Shown here in pieces: positions 35,390 through 44,595 of a stretch of 64,000 nucleotides of DNA. The translations under genes and the position numbers were made by a program. The notes beneath the pieces were generated by a model that worked only from the letters and a program-made list of their open reading frames with translations, made no database searches and had not been told where the DNA came from. This DNA comes from an uncultured Bacteroidales bacterium (GTDB lineage Bacteria; Bacteroidota; Bacteroidia; Bacteroidales; Bacteroidaceae): NCBI GenBank assembly GCA_902798425.1, contig CADBWR010000004.1:1-64000 (forward strand), in the 5' to 3' direction. Position 1 is the stretch's first letter. Each line of letters begins with the position of its first letter.

Positions 35390-37418
35390 ATTGATAGGAA
35401 TAGCCCTGGCGGCCATGCTCCTGGTGGGGTGTGGTGCTGAACAGGCTATGAAGAAAGGAGACAAGTTCTATGCCCTTGGTGAGTACTACGACGCTTCGGC
35501 ACAGTATAAGAAGGCTTATGCGCAGCTGCCTGCCAAGGAGCGCACGCAGCGTGGCAAGGTGGCACTGAAAATGGCTGAGTGCTATCGGAAAATCAACTAC
35601 ACACAGAAAGCGATTGCTGCCTATAACAATGCTATCCGCTATAAGCAGACCGACTCGCTGACCTTGCTGCATCTGGCTCAGCAACAGATGAAGAACGGCA
35701 ACTACAAGGATGCAGAGAAAACCTTCCAGACATTCCTGGACTCTATGAGAAATGGTGGTTCTACGGAATCGCAGCATTACGAGCAGCTTGCAAAGACTGG
35801 TCTGCGCGCTGCACAGCAGGCTCCGGAATGGAAGAAGCAGGGCTCGGCATACACCGTCAAGCGCGAGCGCCTCTTCGATTCACGCCGTGCAGACTACTCA
35901 CCCATGTTAGCGGGCGAGGAGAACAACCAACTGTTTTTCACCTCCACGCGCAACCAGTCGAAGGGTGACGAATTGAGTGGCATCACTGGAACAAAGAATG
36001 CCGACATCTATATGTCGCAGAAAGACGACAAGGGCAAGTGGCAGCGCCCGGAGGTGATAGACTCTGAGCTGAACAGCGACGACGACGAGGGTGCCTGCAG
36101 TTTCTCGCCAGACGGACGTACCATGTACCTGACGCAATGTCGCACGGACGCCAGTTACCCACGCTATGCCACCATCGTCACCAGCAACCGCTCGGATGCC
36201 GCATGGAGCAAGCCCACCGAACTGGTTATCACCCACGATACGCTGTCAGCCTACGCTCACCCTGCCGTCAGCCCCGACGGTCAGTGGCTCTACTTTGCCA
36301 GCAACATGCCTGGCGGACAAGGCGGCTACGACATCTGGCGTGTAGCCATCACCACGAGTGGTCTTGGCGGTGTAGAAAACTTAGGCGCACCCATCAATAC
36401 GCCCGGCGACGAACTCTTCCCCACCTTCCGACCCAATGGCGACCTCTACTTTTCCAGCGACGGCCACGAAGGAATGGGCGGATTGGATATCTATTACACC
36501 TCACCCATCCCCTCCCAAGGAGGGGAGTCTAATGCCTCCCCTTTGGGGAGGTTTGGAGAGGTCCAGCACCCTGGCTACCCATTGAACTCGCAGGGCGACG
36601 ATTTCGGCATGACCTTCGAGGGACTGCTCAACAAAGGATTCTTCAGCAGCAACCGTGGCGACGGCAAAGGGTGGGACCATATCTACTCTTTCTACAATCC
36701 GGAAATCGTACAGACCGTCAAGGGCTGGGTGTATGAGCAGGACGGCTACGAACTGCCACAGGCCCTGGTCTACATGGTAGGCAACGACGGCACCAACCTG
36801 AAGCTCAGCGTGAAGGGCGACGGCTCGTTTACCCAACAGATCAAGCCGGGCGTCGACTATGTTTTCTTAGGAACGTGCAAGGGTTTTCTGAACCACCAGG
36901 AGCGACTGCGCGTAGAACCCGTCACCGAGTCGGAAGAGTATGTGCTGCAGTTCCCCTTGGCCAGCATTACGGCCCCCGTACTCATCGAGAACATCTTCTA
37001 TGATTTCGACAAGGCCACGCTGCGCCCAGAGTCTACGGCAGCCCTCGACAAGTTGGTGGTGCTGCTGAACGAGAATGCCAATGTCACCATCGAACTGTCT
37101 GCCCACTGCGACTACAAAGGTTCGGCAGAGTATAACAAGCGACTGGCCCAGCGCCGTGCCGAGAGCGTGGTAGCCTATCTGACTGCTCACGGCATAGCTA
37201 GCGACCGTCTGAAACCCGTCGGGTACGGCAAGGAGAAACCCAAGACCATCCGTAAGAAGCTGACGGAGAAGTATCCGTTCCTGAAAGAGGGCGACGTCTT
37301 GACAGAAGAGTATATCAAGACGCTCGACGAAGAACAGCAGGAGATTTGCAACCAGCTGAACCGCCGCACAGAGTTTGTCGTGCTGCGTACTACTTACGGG
37401 CTATTTCCGAAGAAATAA
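35373..37418 (+). CDS. porE: PorE-like OmpA-family lipoprotein of type IX secretion
   Basis: A 681-residue outer-membrane lipoprotein (lipobox LVGC near residue 20). Domain order: TPR repeats about 30-150, a PD40/WD-type beta-propeller about 160-390 (SPDGRTMYLTQ, SPDGQWLYFAS, DIWRV), a carboxypeptidase-regulatory-like fold about 410-490, and a C-terminal OmpA peptidoglycan-binding domain (YDFDKATLRPES, LAQRRAESVVAYL). This order is characteristic of PorE, which anchors the type IX secretion machine to peptidoglycan. It carries an in-frame palindromic element (36499-36562; [16 protein letters not shown]), which sits between propeller and fold. The stop overlaps the convergent DUF5056 gene by 29 bp. 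Confidence 0.85.
   Translation: MRRLFLLIGIALAAMLLVGCGAEQAMKKGDKFYALGEYYDASAQYKKAYAQLPAKERTQRGKVALKMAECYRKINYTQKAIAAYNNAIRYKQTDSLTLLHLAQQQMKNGNYKDAEKTFQTFLDSMRNGGSTESQHYEQLAKTGLRAAQQAPEWKKQGSAYTVKRERLFDSRRADYSPMLAGEENNQLFFTSTRNQSKGDELSGITGTKNADIYMSQKDDKGKWQRPEVIDSELNSDDDEGACSFSPDGRTMYLTQCRTDASYPRYATIVTSNRSDAAWSKPTELVITHDTLSAYAHPAVSPDGQWLYFASNMPGGQGGYDIWRVAITTSGLGGVENLGAPINTPGDELFPTFRPNGDLYFSSDGHEGMGGLDIYYTSPIPSQGGESNASPLGRFGEVQHPGYPLNSQGDDFGMTFEGLLNKGFFSSNRGDGKGWDHIYSFYNPEIVQTVKGWVYEQDGYELPQALVYMVGNDGTNLKLSVKGDGSFTQQIKPGVDYVFLGTCKGFLNHQERLRVEPVTESEEYVLQFPLASITAPVLIENIFYDFDKATLRPESTAALDKLVVLLNENANVTIELSAHCDYKGSAEYNKRLAQRRAESVVAYLTAHGIASDRLKPVGYGKEKPKTIRKKLTEKYPFLKEGDVLTEEYIKTLDEEQQEICNQLNRRTEFVVLRTTYGLFPKK
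36499..36562. repeat. Double palindromic element in porE
   Basis: Two short inverted repeats, CCCCTCCC/GGAGGGG and CCTCCCC/GGGGAGG, about 64 bp in total. It is nearly identical to the element at 40499-40562 and lies in the same reading frame. Confidence 0.75.
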
Positions 37419-37752
37419 CCTCACCGACACCGACAAAGAGTAATCCGAAAAGCACGGTAGCCACCATCAGCAGATTGACGCTGAAGGTCTGGACAGACAA
37501 CGTCTGTAGCATCACCTCAAACTGGATGGTCAGCAGTTCCCAGCCATGGAAGACAACGAACAGCACGGCAAAGACCACGATGCAGAAGGCTGTCCACAGA
37601 CGGGTGAGCAACGTGCGACGGGCCGCCAACGAGGCATGTTGCGGCAGCCGCTGCATGACATGCTCCGTGAAACCGTTGTCTGCTATCTGCTGCTGTGCAG
37701 CCTGCTGAAAAAACTGTTTTATCAAAAGGTCGTTATCTTCGGTCATATCCAT
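37390..37752 (-). CDS. DUF5056-type single-pass membrane protein, putative anti-sigma partner
   Basis: A 120-residue protein with one or two membrane helices (about 50-70 and 92-112). The N-terminal half is soluble and helical (IKQFFQQAAQQQIADNGFTE). It overlaps the sigma gene upstream by about 20 bp, so translation is coupled. Such pairs are common in Bacteroidales, where the membrane protein probably holds or tunes the sigma factor; this is inferred from position only. Confidence 0.65.
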   Translation of the reverse strand: MDMTEDNDLLIKQFFQQAAQQQIADNGFTEHVMQRLPQHASLAARRTLLTRLWTAFCIVVFAVLFVVFHGWELLTIQFEVMLQTLSVQTFSVNLLMVATVLFGLLFVGVGEVISSEIARK

Positions 37753-38299
37753 TCTGTCTTAAATAATTTGCTAATTTCTCTTTTCCACGGGACAGGTGCG
37801 ACTTCACGGTACCCTCCTTCATCTGAGTTATCTTGGCAATACCTGCAATGTCGTAGCCCTCTATGAGCTGCAGGGTGATACACGTGCGCTCGTCAGGTTT
37901 CAGCAGTGCCAGAGCAGCGTAGAGGTCGAGCCTCAGATCGGAATTCGAGCCCCCTAAGTTAGGGGGGTGGGGGTCTGAAGAGGCCTTGTTCAGATCCCTG
38001 TCGTCCCCTAACTTAGGGGACTTGTCAGACCGTACATAGTCATAGAACACGTTATAGGCAATGCGCATCAGCCACGTCTTGAAGGACGCCAGTCCCCGAA
38101 AGGAGGTGATGCTCGTATAGGCCTTGATGAACGTGTCTTGTGCCAGGTCGTCGCTCAACTGCTCATTGCCCATGGTCTGGCTCAGGAAGAACCGACGGAC
38201 AGGTGACTGATATCGGCGTACGAGCTCGTCGAAAGCCCGTCGGTTGCCGGATACCGCCACCTGCGTAACCAGTACTATGTCACTATTGAGCAGTGCCAC
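37733..38299 (-). CDS. ECF-type sigma-70 family RNA polymerase sigma factor
   Basis: A 188-residue sigma factor. Region 2 includes DDLAQDTFIKAYTSI and FKTWLMRIAYNVFYDYVR; region 4 is GYDIAGIAKITQMKEGTVKS. Between them, residues about 92-117 (SPKLGDDRDLNKASSDPHPP, NLGG) are encoded by a palindromic element (37949-38025) and lengthen the linker, which is the one place where the family tolerates extra sequence. The gene lies 9 bp after the PspC gene and overlaps the DUF5056 gene. Confidence 0.9.
   Translation of the reverse strand: MALLNSDIVLVTQVAVSGNRRAFDELVRRYQSPVRRFFLSQTMGNEQLSDDLAQDTFIKAYTSITSFRGLASFKTWLMRIAYNVFYDYVRSDKSPKLGDDRDLNKASSDPHPPNLGGSNSDLRLDLYAALALLKPDERTCITLQLIEGYDIAGIAKITQMKEGTVKSHLSRGKEKLANYLRQNGYDRR
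37949..38025. repeat. Palindromic element in the sigma factor linker
   Basis: Two inverted arms (CCCCCTAAGTTAGGGGG and CCCCTAACTTAGGGG) separated by about 30 bp. In frame, no stop codon. Confidence 0.7.
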
Positions 38300-38308
38300 C
38301 CTTACCTT

Positions 38309-38509
38309 TTACTTATTCATCAACAGATTCTTTTCCGGCATCACAATCCATGCCACGATATAGAACAGCACACCCGAGAAGCAGGTGCAGATGGTGAGGA
38401 AGGCGTATGCCAGGCGCACAGCTACAGGGTCGAAATCCAGATACTCTGCTATTCCTGAGCAGACGCCGCCAAGGATGCGGTCGTTTCCGCGATACAGTCT
38501 CTTTGTCAT
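38309..38509 (-). CDS. PspC-domain membrane protein
   Basis: A 66-residue protein with the PspC signature (KRLYRGNDRILGGVCSGIAE, YLDFDPVAVRLAYAFL) and one membrane helix. It begins the sigma/DUF5056 operon. Its role is probably envelope stress response, acting at the inner membrane. Confidence 0.85.
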   Translation of the reverse strand: MTKRLYRGNDRILGGVCSGIAEYLDFDPVAVRLAYAFLTICTCFSGVLFYIVAWIVMPEKNLLMNK

Positions 38510-38700
38510 ATTCTCGTCTTTTAAAATGAATACTACTATATATATTTACGACTATACTTTAATTTTTACGACAACTTTGACAACAAAGACAACTTTTTTT
38601 CTACGCTTGACAAGGACTCCGTAGATGCGGTTGCGTCGTAGGCCATATAAATATGTTGTCCTAAGTTGTCATAGTTGTCGTTTTTAAAAACATGTTGTCG

Positions 38701-39387
38701 TTAAAAAATCTCTTTGTTGTCTTGCTTCTTGTTTGTCGTCTTCGAGACAAACACCTTGCCCAGTCCGATGCAGAACACCAGAGCACCGACACCAAAACCT
38801 ACCGTACCGGCAGCAAAGCCTAAGAAGATCATCAGACCCACGCCGACAAAGCACTGGCGCATACCTTTCTTATACTCCTCGTCGACATTGCTTGGCTGTT
38901 CGTTCAGCAACTGCTCGGGGATGGGTTGTCCTTGCTGCATGGCCATCTGTGCCAGCCGCATCTTCTCCTTGCGGTTCCTGTTGATGAAGTAGAACAGGGC
39001 AACGATGATGAGGACGGGCGAGATGACGAAGATGATGAGCAATACCATCAGCACGAAGAACATGCCGGCAATGCCCTTGTCAAAATGGCGGAAGACGTGG
39101 TCCATCGCACCAGAGACATCGTCATCGTCCACTTCATAGGTCGTGGTTTTCGAGCTCCATGGCGATGTCTGCGTCGTCACAGTCACCGTAGACCTGTGCT
39201 TGGTAACGGTACCGGTGTCTATACTCGTGGTGTCAGAGAAAGCATCAACACCATTCTTACTCGTTGAGTCCACCAACTCAGCCTGCTGGGGCTGTGGGGT
39301 GTGGCGGTGCTTCTGGGCAACAGCCCCGTTGCTTGTGCACAACGCCAGCAACATCGTCAAAGTAATTAAAATCTGTTTCATATTCAT
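38701..39387 (-). CDS. DUF6249-type membrane protein
   Basis: A 228-residue protein. I set the start at 39387 (MNMKQILITLTMLLALCTSN) because it opens a signal peptide; an earlier in-frame ATG at 39417 does not. A Ser/Thr-rich stretch is followed by a membrane helix (about 110-135), a basic segment (NRNRKEKMRLAQMAMQQGQ) and two C-terminal helices. It is co-directional with the DUF2807 gene 31 bp upstream. The label is my best family match; the function is unknown. Confidence 0.6.
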   Translation of the reverse strand: MNMKQILITLTMLLALCTSNGAVAQKHRHTPQPQQAELVDSTSKNGVDAFSDTTSIDTGTVTKHRSTVTVTTQTSPWSSKTTTYEVDDDDVSGAMDHVFRHFDKGIAGMFFVLMVLLIIFVISPVLIIVALFYFINRNRKEKMRLAQMAMQQGQPIPEQLLNEQPSNVDEEYKKGMRQCFVGVGLMIFLGFAAGTVGFGVGALVFCIGLGKVFVSKTTNKKQDNKEIF

Positions 39388-39418
39388 ATTCGTATTTGTT
39401 TTGTATTTATTCCACATG

Positions 39419-40111
39419 CTATCTGACCATCAGCTCGTCGGTATCAATATCGCCAGAGCCACGCACCAGCTTGTTCACCTTGCGAACAGTACCCTTTATC
39501 TCTATGTCGCCCGAGCCCTTCACCTGTGCGTTGACTTCTCCACTCTGGTCAAAGAACACATCGATGTCGCCAGAACCTATCAGGTCCAACTGCCCCCACT
39601 GTGTCTGCACCCTGTCCAGCGACACGTCGCCAGAACCTATCAGTGACACGTTGACCTGGTCGCAGATGACATCCTGAAAGCGGATATCACCGGAACCTCT
39701 CAACTCTATCGTGAGCGTATCGGTGTCCAACGGCTGGGCACTCAGGAAGTCGCCAGAGCCCATCAGACTGATGCCGAGAAAGTCGGGCGAGGTGACAAGC
39801 ACCTTAATATCGTCGGCATTGCTATCGCCGAAATGGAGAAAGTGCGAGCCATTCTTCATGCTGATTCGCAGTTCGTTGCCCTCCACCTCAGTCTCTACCT
39901 TCATTATCTCGTCAACATTGGGGCCTTGCACCTTCACAGAGAAGGAGTCGGCTTGTATATACTCCACATCCATAGCTCCCGTCATGGAGATACGTTCGAA
40001 ACCTGTCAATGGGCGGGACACCTCAACATAGCTGGAGACGGTCTTATCTATATGGATGTTGCAGGACGTCAGCAGCGCTACGGTCATCAGAGAAAAAATA
40101 ATTCTTTTCAT
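39419..40111 (-). CDS. DUF2807 (GIN-type) lipoprotein, putative adhesin head
   Basis: A 230-residue lipoprotein (lipobox LTSC near residue 17). It contains seven GSGDxxxxxx-type repeats (e.g. MGSGDFLSAQ, RGSGDIRFQD, IGSGDVSLDR), each giving one beta-helix turn, the hallmark of DUF2807. Precise role unknown; neighbours are DUF6249 and a promoter for the rRNA methyltransferase in the other direction. Confidence 0.85.
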   Translation of the reverse strand: MKRIIFSLMTVALLTSCNIHIDKTVSSYVEVSRPLTGFERISMTGAMDVEYIQADSFSVKVQGPNVDEIMKVETEVEGNELRISMKNGSHFLHFGDSNADDIKVLVTSPDFLGISLMGSGDFLSAQPLDTDTLTIELRGSGDIRFQDVICDQVNVSLIGSGDVSLDRVQTQWGQLDLIGSGDIDVFFDQSGEVNAQVKGSGDIEIKGTVRKVNKLVRGSGDIDTDELMVR

Positions 40112-40163
40112 ACCTTTCTTTTTTGTTCTTTTTACCCATTAGACGTAATTAATCCTAAATTAG

Positions 40164-40194
40164 TTGCAAAGGTGCAATTTTTTTTTTAATTTTG
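40164..40194 (+). promoter_or_regulatory. Promoter of the rRNA methyltransferase-thyA operon
   Basis: TTG at 40164-40166, 20 bp, TAATTTTG at 40187-40194; the ATG follows at 40202, so the leader is nearly absent. Confidence 0.6.
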
Positions 40195-40201
40195 CAAGCA
40201 A

Positions 40202-41491
40202 ATGGCACAACTACCTGCTGCTTTTACGGAAAAGACACGCCTACTGATGGGCGAGGAACGCTTCGAACGCTACCTACAGTCGTTCGAAGAGGAGCCTCCT
40301 GTGAGCATACGACTGAATCCGGAGAAGATGGCTGCTGGCAGCTGGCAGATAGAGGAGGCGACGCCCGTACCCTGGTGCCGTGGCGGCTACTATCTCAAGC
40401 GGCGTCCCAGTTTCACGATGGACCCTCTGCTGCATGCGGGCTGCTACTATGTGCAGGAGGCTGCGTCGATGTTTCTTGATGAGGTATTGAGACAAACCTC
40501 CCCCATCCCCTCCCAAGGAGGGGAGCCCCATTCCTCCCCTTTGGGGAGGTTAGGAGAGGTTCTCGACCTCTGTGCAGCTCCTGGTGGCAAGTCGACCCTG
40601 CTGCGCGCTGCACTGCCCAAGGACTGCGTGCTCTACAGCAATGAACCCATCCGCAACCGTGCCAACATCCTGTTGGAGAATGTGACGAAGTGGGGCTACG
40701 AGAACCACCTTGTCACCAACAACTACCCCAAGGACTACCGGAAGAGCAAGTTGCTGTTCGACCTCATTCTCTGCGATGTGCCCTGCTCCGGCGAGGGTAT
40801 GTTCCGCAAGGACGAAGCAACCATCCGTGAGTGGAGCGAGCAGAACGTAGAGAAGTGCTGGCAGCTGCAGCGCGACATTGTCGACGATGCCTGGCACTGT
40901 CTGAACAGCGGTGGACTGTTAATCTATAGCACGTGTACCTTCAATACCAAGGAGAACGAGGAGAACATCCGCTACTTCTTGCAGCACTACGACGACATGG
41001 AGGTGGTACCCATCGCCATCCGTCCCGAATGGAACATAACCGGTTCCTTGCTGGAGGGTTTCCACGAAGCCGTCTACCGCTTCATCCCTGGCATCACGCG
41101 CAGTGAGGGACTCTTTATGTGCGTGTTGAGGAAGAGCCTCCCCACAGTCTCCTCTCAAAAGAGAGGGAAACAAGAGGCGCTGAATATTCTGACATCATCC
41201 ATCAGCCCTCAGCCATCAGCCCTCAGCCATCATCCATCAGACATCAGCCCTCAGACTTCAGACGTCAGACTTGACCTCTCCTACCAACAGGCCATCGCCT
41301 ACCTTCGTGGTGAGGCTCTAGTACTCCCTGAGCAGACGCCACGAGGAATGGTAGAGGTCAGCTTTATGGGGCACCCGTTGGGTCCCGTGAAGAATATAGG
41401 CAGCCGTGCCAACAACCTATACCCTAAAGAATGGAGAATCAGAACAACACATATACCTACGGAATACGAACCCATACTTAAACAGATATGA
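40202..41491 (+). CDS. rRNA cytosine-C5 methyltransferase (RsmF/RsmB-like)
   Basis: A 429-residue protein of the NOL1/NOP2/sun group. Motifs: SAM-binding [14 protein letters not shown], the catalytic [11 protein letters not shown] (PC motif) and STCTFN with the second conserved cysteine. It would methylate a cytosine in rRNA. Two insertions are visible: a double palindromic element after residue 98 (40499-40562) and a run of ATCAGCCC-like words (41194-41275) that yields [20 protein letters not shown]. Neither is part of the family core. Its stop overlaps the thyA start by 4 bp. Confidence 0.88.
   Translation: MAQLPAAFTEKTRLLMGEERFERYLQSFEEEPPVSIRLNPEKMAAGSWQIEEATPVPWCRGGYYLKRRPSFTMDPLLHAGCYYVQEAASMFLDEVLRQTSPIPSQGGEPHSSPLGRLGEVLDLCAAPGGKSTLLRAALPKDCVLYSNEPIRNRANILLENVTKWGYENHLVTNNYPKDYRKSKLLFDLILCDVPCSGEGMFRKDEATIREWSEQNVEKCWQLQRDIVDDAWHCLNSGGLLIYSTCTFNTKENEENIRYFLQHYDDMEVVPIAIRPEWNITGSLLEGFHEAVYRFIPGITRSEGLFMCVLRKSLPTVSSQKRGKQEALNILTSSISPQPSALSHHPSDISPQTSDVRLDLSYQQAIAYLRGEALVLPEQTPRGMVEVSFMGHPLGPVKNIGSRANNLYPKEWRIRTTHIPTEYEPILKQI
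40499..40562. repeat. Double palindromic element in the rRNA methyltransferase gene
   Basis: Almost the same 64-bp element as at 36499-36562: same two hairpins and same translation frame, encoding [20 protein letters not shown]. Confidence 0.75.
41151..41166. repeat. Short palindrome in the rRNA methyltransferase gene
   Basis: CCTCTC and GAGAGG around AAAA, encoding SSQKRG, just before the tandem-word region. Confidence 0.45.
41194..41275. repeat. Tandem word repeat (ATCAGCCCTCAG-like) within coding sequence
   Basis: About 80 bp of imperfect repeats of CATCAGCCCTCAG- and CAGACTTCAGACGTCAG-like words. Translated in frame as a Ser/Pro/His-rich segment of the rRNA methyltransferase. Confidence 0.7.
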
Positions 41492-42327
41492 AACAATACT
41501 TAGACATACTGAACAGAATCCTGACGGAGGGCACCCAGAAGGGCGACCGCACAGGAACAGGCACCATCAGCATCTTTGGTACGCAGTCGCGCTACAACTT
41601 GGCAGACGGTTTCCCCCTGCTGACCACCAAGAAGCTGCACCTGAAGAGCATCATCTACGAACTGCTGTGGTTCTTGCAAGGCGACACCAACGTGAAATAC
41701 CTGCAGGAGCATGGCGTACGCATCTGGAACGAGTGGGCTGACGAGAATGGCGAACTGGGTCCCGTCTACGGTCACCAGTGGCGCTCATGGCCCGACTACA
41801 ACGGTGGCACCATCGACCAGATACAGTATGTCATTGACCAGCTGAAGAACAACCCCGACTCACGCCGCATGATTGTCTCGGCATGGAACGTGGCAGAGGT
41901 CAACGAGATGGCGCTGCCTCCTTGCCATACCATCTTCCAGTTCTATACCGCTCCGATTGCCGACAGCCAAGAGCTAACAGCCAATGGCCAAAAGCCCAAA
42001 CGCCGCCTGTCGCTGCAACTCTACCAGCGCTCGGCAGACACATTCTTGGGGGTACCGTTCAACATTGCCAGCTATGCCTTGCTGCTACAGATGATGGCAC
42101 AGGTGTGCGACATGGTGCCTGGCGACTTCATCCACACTACGGGTGACACGCACCTCTATCTGAACCACTTGGAACAGGCTCGTCTGCAACTGACGCGCGA
42201 GCCGCGCCCACTACCTACCATGAAGATCAACCCCGACGTGAAGAACCTCTTCGACTTCCACTACGAGGACTTCGAACTGGTGGGCTACGACCCACATCCG
42301 CACATCAAGGCTGAGGTGAGCGTGTAA
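41488..42327 (+). CDS. thyA: Thymidylate synthase
   Basis: A 279-residue enzyme making dTMP from dUMP with methylenetetrahydrofolate. The catalytic cysteine is in [11 protein letters not shown] near residue 150. The family sequence continues directly with a short loop and the QLYQRSxDxFLGxPFNIASY motif; here the loop holds an extra stretch ([16 protein letters not shown], about 41958-42005) translated from ACAGCCAA-like repeated words, about 12 residues longer than normal. It is followed by cmk and folA, so the three pyrimidine/folate genes form an operon. Confidence 0.96.
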   Translation: MKQYLDILNRILTEGTQKGDRTGTGTISIFGTQSRYNLADGFPLLTTKKLHLKSIIYELLWFLQGDTNVKYLQEHGVRIWNEWADENGELGPVYGHQWRSWPDYNGGTIDQIQYVIDQLKNNPDSRRMIVSAWNVAEVNEMALPPCHTIFQFYTAPIADSQELTANGQKPKRRLSLQLYQRSADTFLGVPFNIASYALLLQMMAQVCDMVPGDFIHTTGDTHLYLNHLEQARLQLTREPRPLPTMKINPDVKNLFDFHYEDFELVGYDPHPHIKAEVSV

Positions 42328-42372
42328 GATGTAAGATGTATGATGTAAGATGTAAGATGTATGATGTAAGAT
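42328..42372. repeat. Tandem repeat between thyA and cmk
   Basis: Five copies of GATGTAAGATGTA/GTATGATGTAAGA-like words, ending at the cmk start. It may influence translation of cmk by copy-number change. Confidence 0.75.
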
Positions 42373-43062
42373 ATGATGAAAAAGATTACAATAGCTATTG
42401 ACGGCCATTCGTCGTGCGGAAAGAGCACGATGGCCAAAGACCTGGCCCGCACGGTGGGCTACGTATATGTCGACACAGGAGCCATGTACCGCTGTGTCAC
42501 GCTCTATGCCCTGCGCCACGGGCTGTTCACTGCCGACGGCATCGACGAGGAGGCACTGCGCCAGCAGATGCCCAGCATACAGATATCGTTTAAGTTCAAT
42601 GCCGAGACAGGGCGCCCCGACACCTATCTCAATGGTGAACTCGTGGAGAACGACATCCGTACCATGGAGGTCAGCAACCACGTCAGCCCTATCGCCACAC
42701 TGGGCTTTGTCCGCGAGGCCATGGTGGCTCAGCAGCAACAGATGGGTAAAGACAAGGGTGTCGTCATGGACGGTCGCGACATCGGCACCGTCGTCTTCCC
42801 CGATGCCGAACTGAAAATCTTCGTCACCGCCAGTGCTGAGGTGCGTGCCCAGCGCCGCTACGACGAACTGAAAGGAAAGGGTATGGAGGCCGACTACGAC
42901 GACATCCTGAAGAACGTTCAGGAGCGCGACTACATCGACTCTCACCGTGAGGTGTCGCCCCTGCGCCAGGCTGACGACGCCATCCTGCTGGACAACTCAC
43001 ACATGACCATTGCCGAGCAGAAGGAATGGCTGCTCGAACGTTTTAAGGAGGCTTCACGATGA
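42373..43062 (+). CDS. cmk: Cytidylate kinase
   Basis: A 229-residue nucleoside monophosphate kinase phosphorylating CMP and dCMP. The P-loop is [17 protein letters not shown] (residues about 8-24); [14 protein letters not shown] and [18 protein letters not shown] are the substrate motifs. It overlaps folA by 4 bp. A second ATG follows at once (MMKK), so the exact start could be one codon later. Confidence 0.95.
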   Translation: MMKKITIAIDGHSSCGKSTMAKDLARTVGYVYVDTGAMYRCVTLYALRHGLFTADGIDEEALRQQMPSIQISFKFNAETGRPDTYLNGELVENDIRTMEVSNHVSPIATLGFVREAMVAQQQQMGKDKGVVMDGRDIGTVVFPDAELKIFVTASAEVRAQRRYDELKGKGMEADYDDILKNVQERDYIDSHREVSPLRQADDAILLDNSHMTIAEQKEWLLERFKEASR

Positions 43063-43547
43063 CCATCAATATCATTGCCGCAGTAGCCAAGAACCGCGCC
43101 ATCGGTTTCCAGAACAAGCTGATATACTGGCTGCCCAACGACCTGAAGCGTTTCAAGGCGCTCACCACAGGCCATACCATCGTCATGGGGCGCAACACCT
43201 ATCTCAGTCTGCCCAAGGGTGCCCTGCCCAACCGCCGCAATGTGGTGCTGTCGACCACCGTCGGCGAGTTGCCAGGGTGCGACGTCTACCCCACCCTTGA
43301 CGCGGCCCTCCAGAGCTGCCGTCCTGACGAGGATATATATATAATAGGTGGAGCACGTGTCTACGAGCAGGCCATCAGCATGGCAGACCGCCTCTGTCTG
43401 ACCGAGGTCGACGACACACCGGCACAGGCCGACGCCTTCTTCCCTGACTATAGCGAGGGGTGGCATGTCGTTCACAAAGAAGCGCATCCAAAGGATGAAC
43501 GTCACACCTTTGAATACGCCTTTACAGATTACGAGCGGACCCGCTAA
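43059..43547 (+). CDS. folA: Dihydrofolate reductase
   Basis: A 162-residue reductase of dihydrofolate with NADPH. Conserved elements are the [13 protein letters not shown] start, [20 protein letters not shown] with the NADPH-contact region, and [14 protein letters not shown]. It completes the thyA-cmk-folA operon and recycles the folate that thyA oxidises. Confidence 0.95.
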   Translation: MTINIIAAVAKNRAIGFQNKLIYWLPNDLKRFKALTTGHTIVMGRNTYLSLPKGALPNRRNVVLSTTVGELPGCDVYPTLDAALQSCRPDEDIYIIGGARVYEQAISMADRLCLTEVDDTPAQADAFFPDYSEGWHVVHKEAHPKDERHTFEYAFTDYERTR

Positions 43548-43594
43548 GGAGTCCGCTTATTTTTCCCCCTTCTTGTCGCAGCGCGGTCTGCCCC

Positions 43595-44077
43595 TTACTC
43601 CTCAGCAGGTTCTGCCGGTTCGCTGATAGGCAGCTGGCGCTCGAAAGCCGAATGGAAGGAGATGAGCGTCTGCGAACTGCTCAGTCCCAGGGGCTGCAGC
43701 TGGTCGTGGATAATCGTCAGCAGGTGGTGATTGTTCTTCGCATAAATCTTGATGAACATATCGAAGTTGCCGGTGGTATAGTGGCACTCCGTCACCTCGG
43801 GAATCTTCTTCAGCGCCGCCAGCACCTGGTCGAAGTCCTCAGGGTTCTTCAGGTTCAGCCCAATATAGGCGCACGTTTCATAACCTATCTTCTCAGGGTC
43901 AATGATAAACTGCGAACCACGCAGGATGCCCATCGCCGTCAACTTCTGGATGCGCTGGTGGATGGCTGCGCCACTCACGTTACACACACGGGCCACCTCA
44001 AGGAAGGGCACACGTGCATCTTCACTAATCATGTGCAGGATACGCTGATCCAACTTGTCAAGTTTCTGTATAGCCAT
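43595..44077 (-). CDS. Lrp/AsnC family transcriptional regulator
   Basis: A 160-residue regulator with an N-terminal winged HTH (DQRILHMISEDARVPFLEVA, RVCNVSGAAIHQRIQKL) and a C-terminal RAM/ACT-type effector domain (VTECHYTTGNFDMFIKIYA). It lies 28 bp downstream of the ExbD gene and probably shares its transcript. Amino acid effector unknown. A proline/glutamate-rich tail closes the protein. Confidence 0.88.
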   Translation of the reverse strand: MAIQKLDKLDQRILHMISEDARVPFLEVARVCNVSGAAIHQRIQKLTAMGILRGSQFIIDPEKIGYETCAYIGLNLKNPEDFDQVLAALKKIPEVTECHYTTGNFDMFIKIYAKNNHHLLTIIHDQLQPLGLSSSQTLISFHSAFERQLPISEPAEPAEE

Positions 44078-44105
44078 ACTGTCTTCTGTTTTATTTTATA
44101 TATTC

Positions 44106-44585
44106 TTATTTCTTTTTACTGTCTGCCTTTTTGTCTGCCGAGTAGTTGATGTTCAGCGCTCCCACCTTGCGCAGCTCCTGCTTCACATCGTTGATGATGC
44201 CCATCTCCGTGTCGCGGTCGGCACGGATGCTCACCGTCAGGTGTTGGCGGTCGTCGTCCGACATGGTGCTACGCACCTTTTCTATCTCCTGCCCTATCTC
44301 AGCCACCGCCACATAGCGGTCACCCATCTGTATGCGTGTCTCGTCAGCGATGACACGGCCTTGGGCATCGACGGGCTTTCCGATAAAGATATACACCTGT
44401 CCGCGCTTGTTCACCTCCTTCGTCAGTTCAGAGCCTTGCGGCACCGTATACTGCACCTTCGGGTCTACGTCACGCATGTGGGTGACAATCATAAAGAAGA
44501 AGAGTACCGTGAATATCAAATCCGGCATCGCCGCCAAGTTCAACCCTGGCACCTTATTACTCTGTCTCCTTTTAAATCGTCCCAC
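44106..44585 (-). CDS. ExbD/TolR family proton-channel protein
   Basis: A 159-residue protein with one N-terminal membrane helix (LNLAAMPDLIFTVLFFFMIV) carrying the conserved Asp in PDLIF, and a periplasmic domain. It works with the ExbB-type protein to energise TonB or a related outer-membrane machine. It lies 10 bp from a second ExbD gene in the same direction. Confidence 0.85.
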   Translation of the reverse strand: MGRFKRRQSNKVPGLNLAAMPDLIFTVLFFFMIVTHMRDVDPKVQYTVPQGSELTKEVNKRGQVYIFIGKPVDAQGRVIADETRIQMGDRYVAVAEIGQEIEKVRSTMSDDDRQHLTVSIRADRDTEMGIINDVKQELRKVGALNINYSADKKADSKKK

Positions 44586-44595
44586 TTTATAATGC

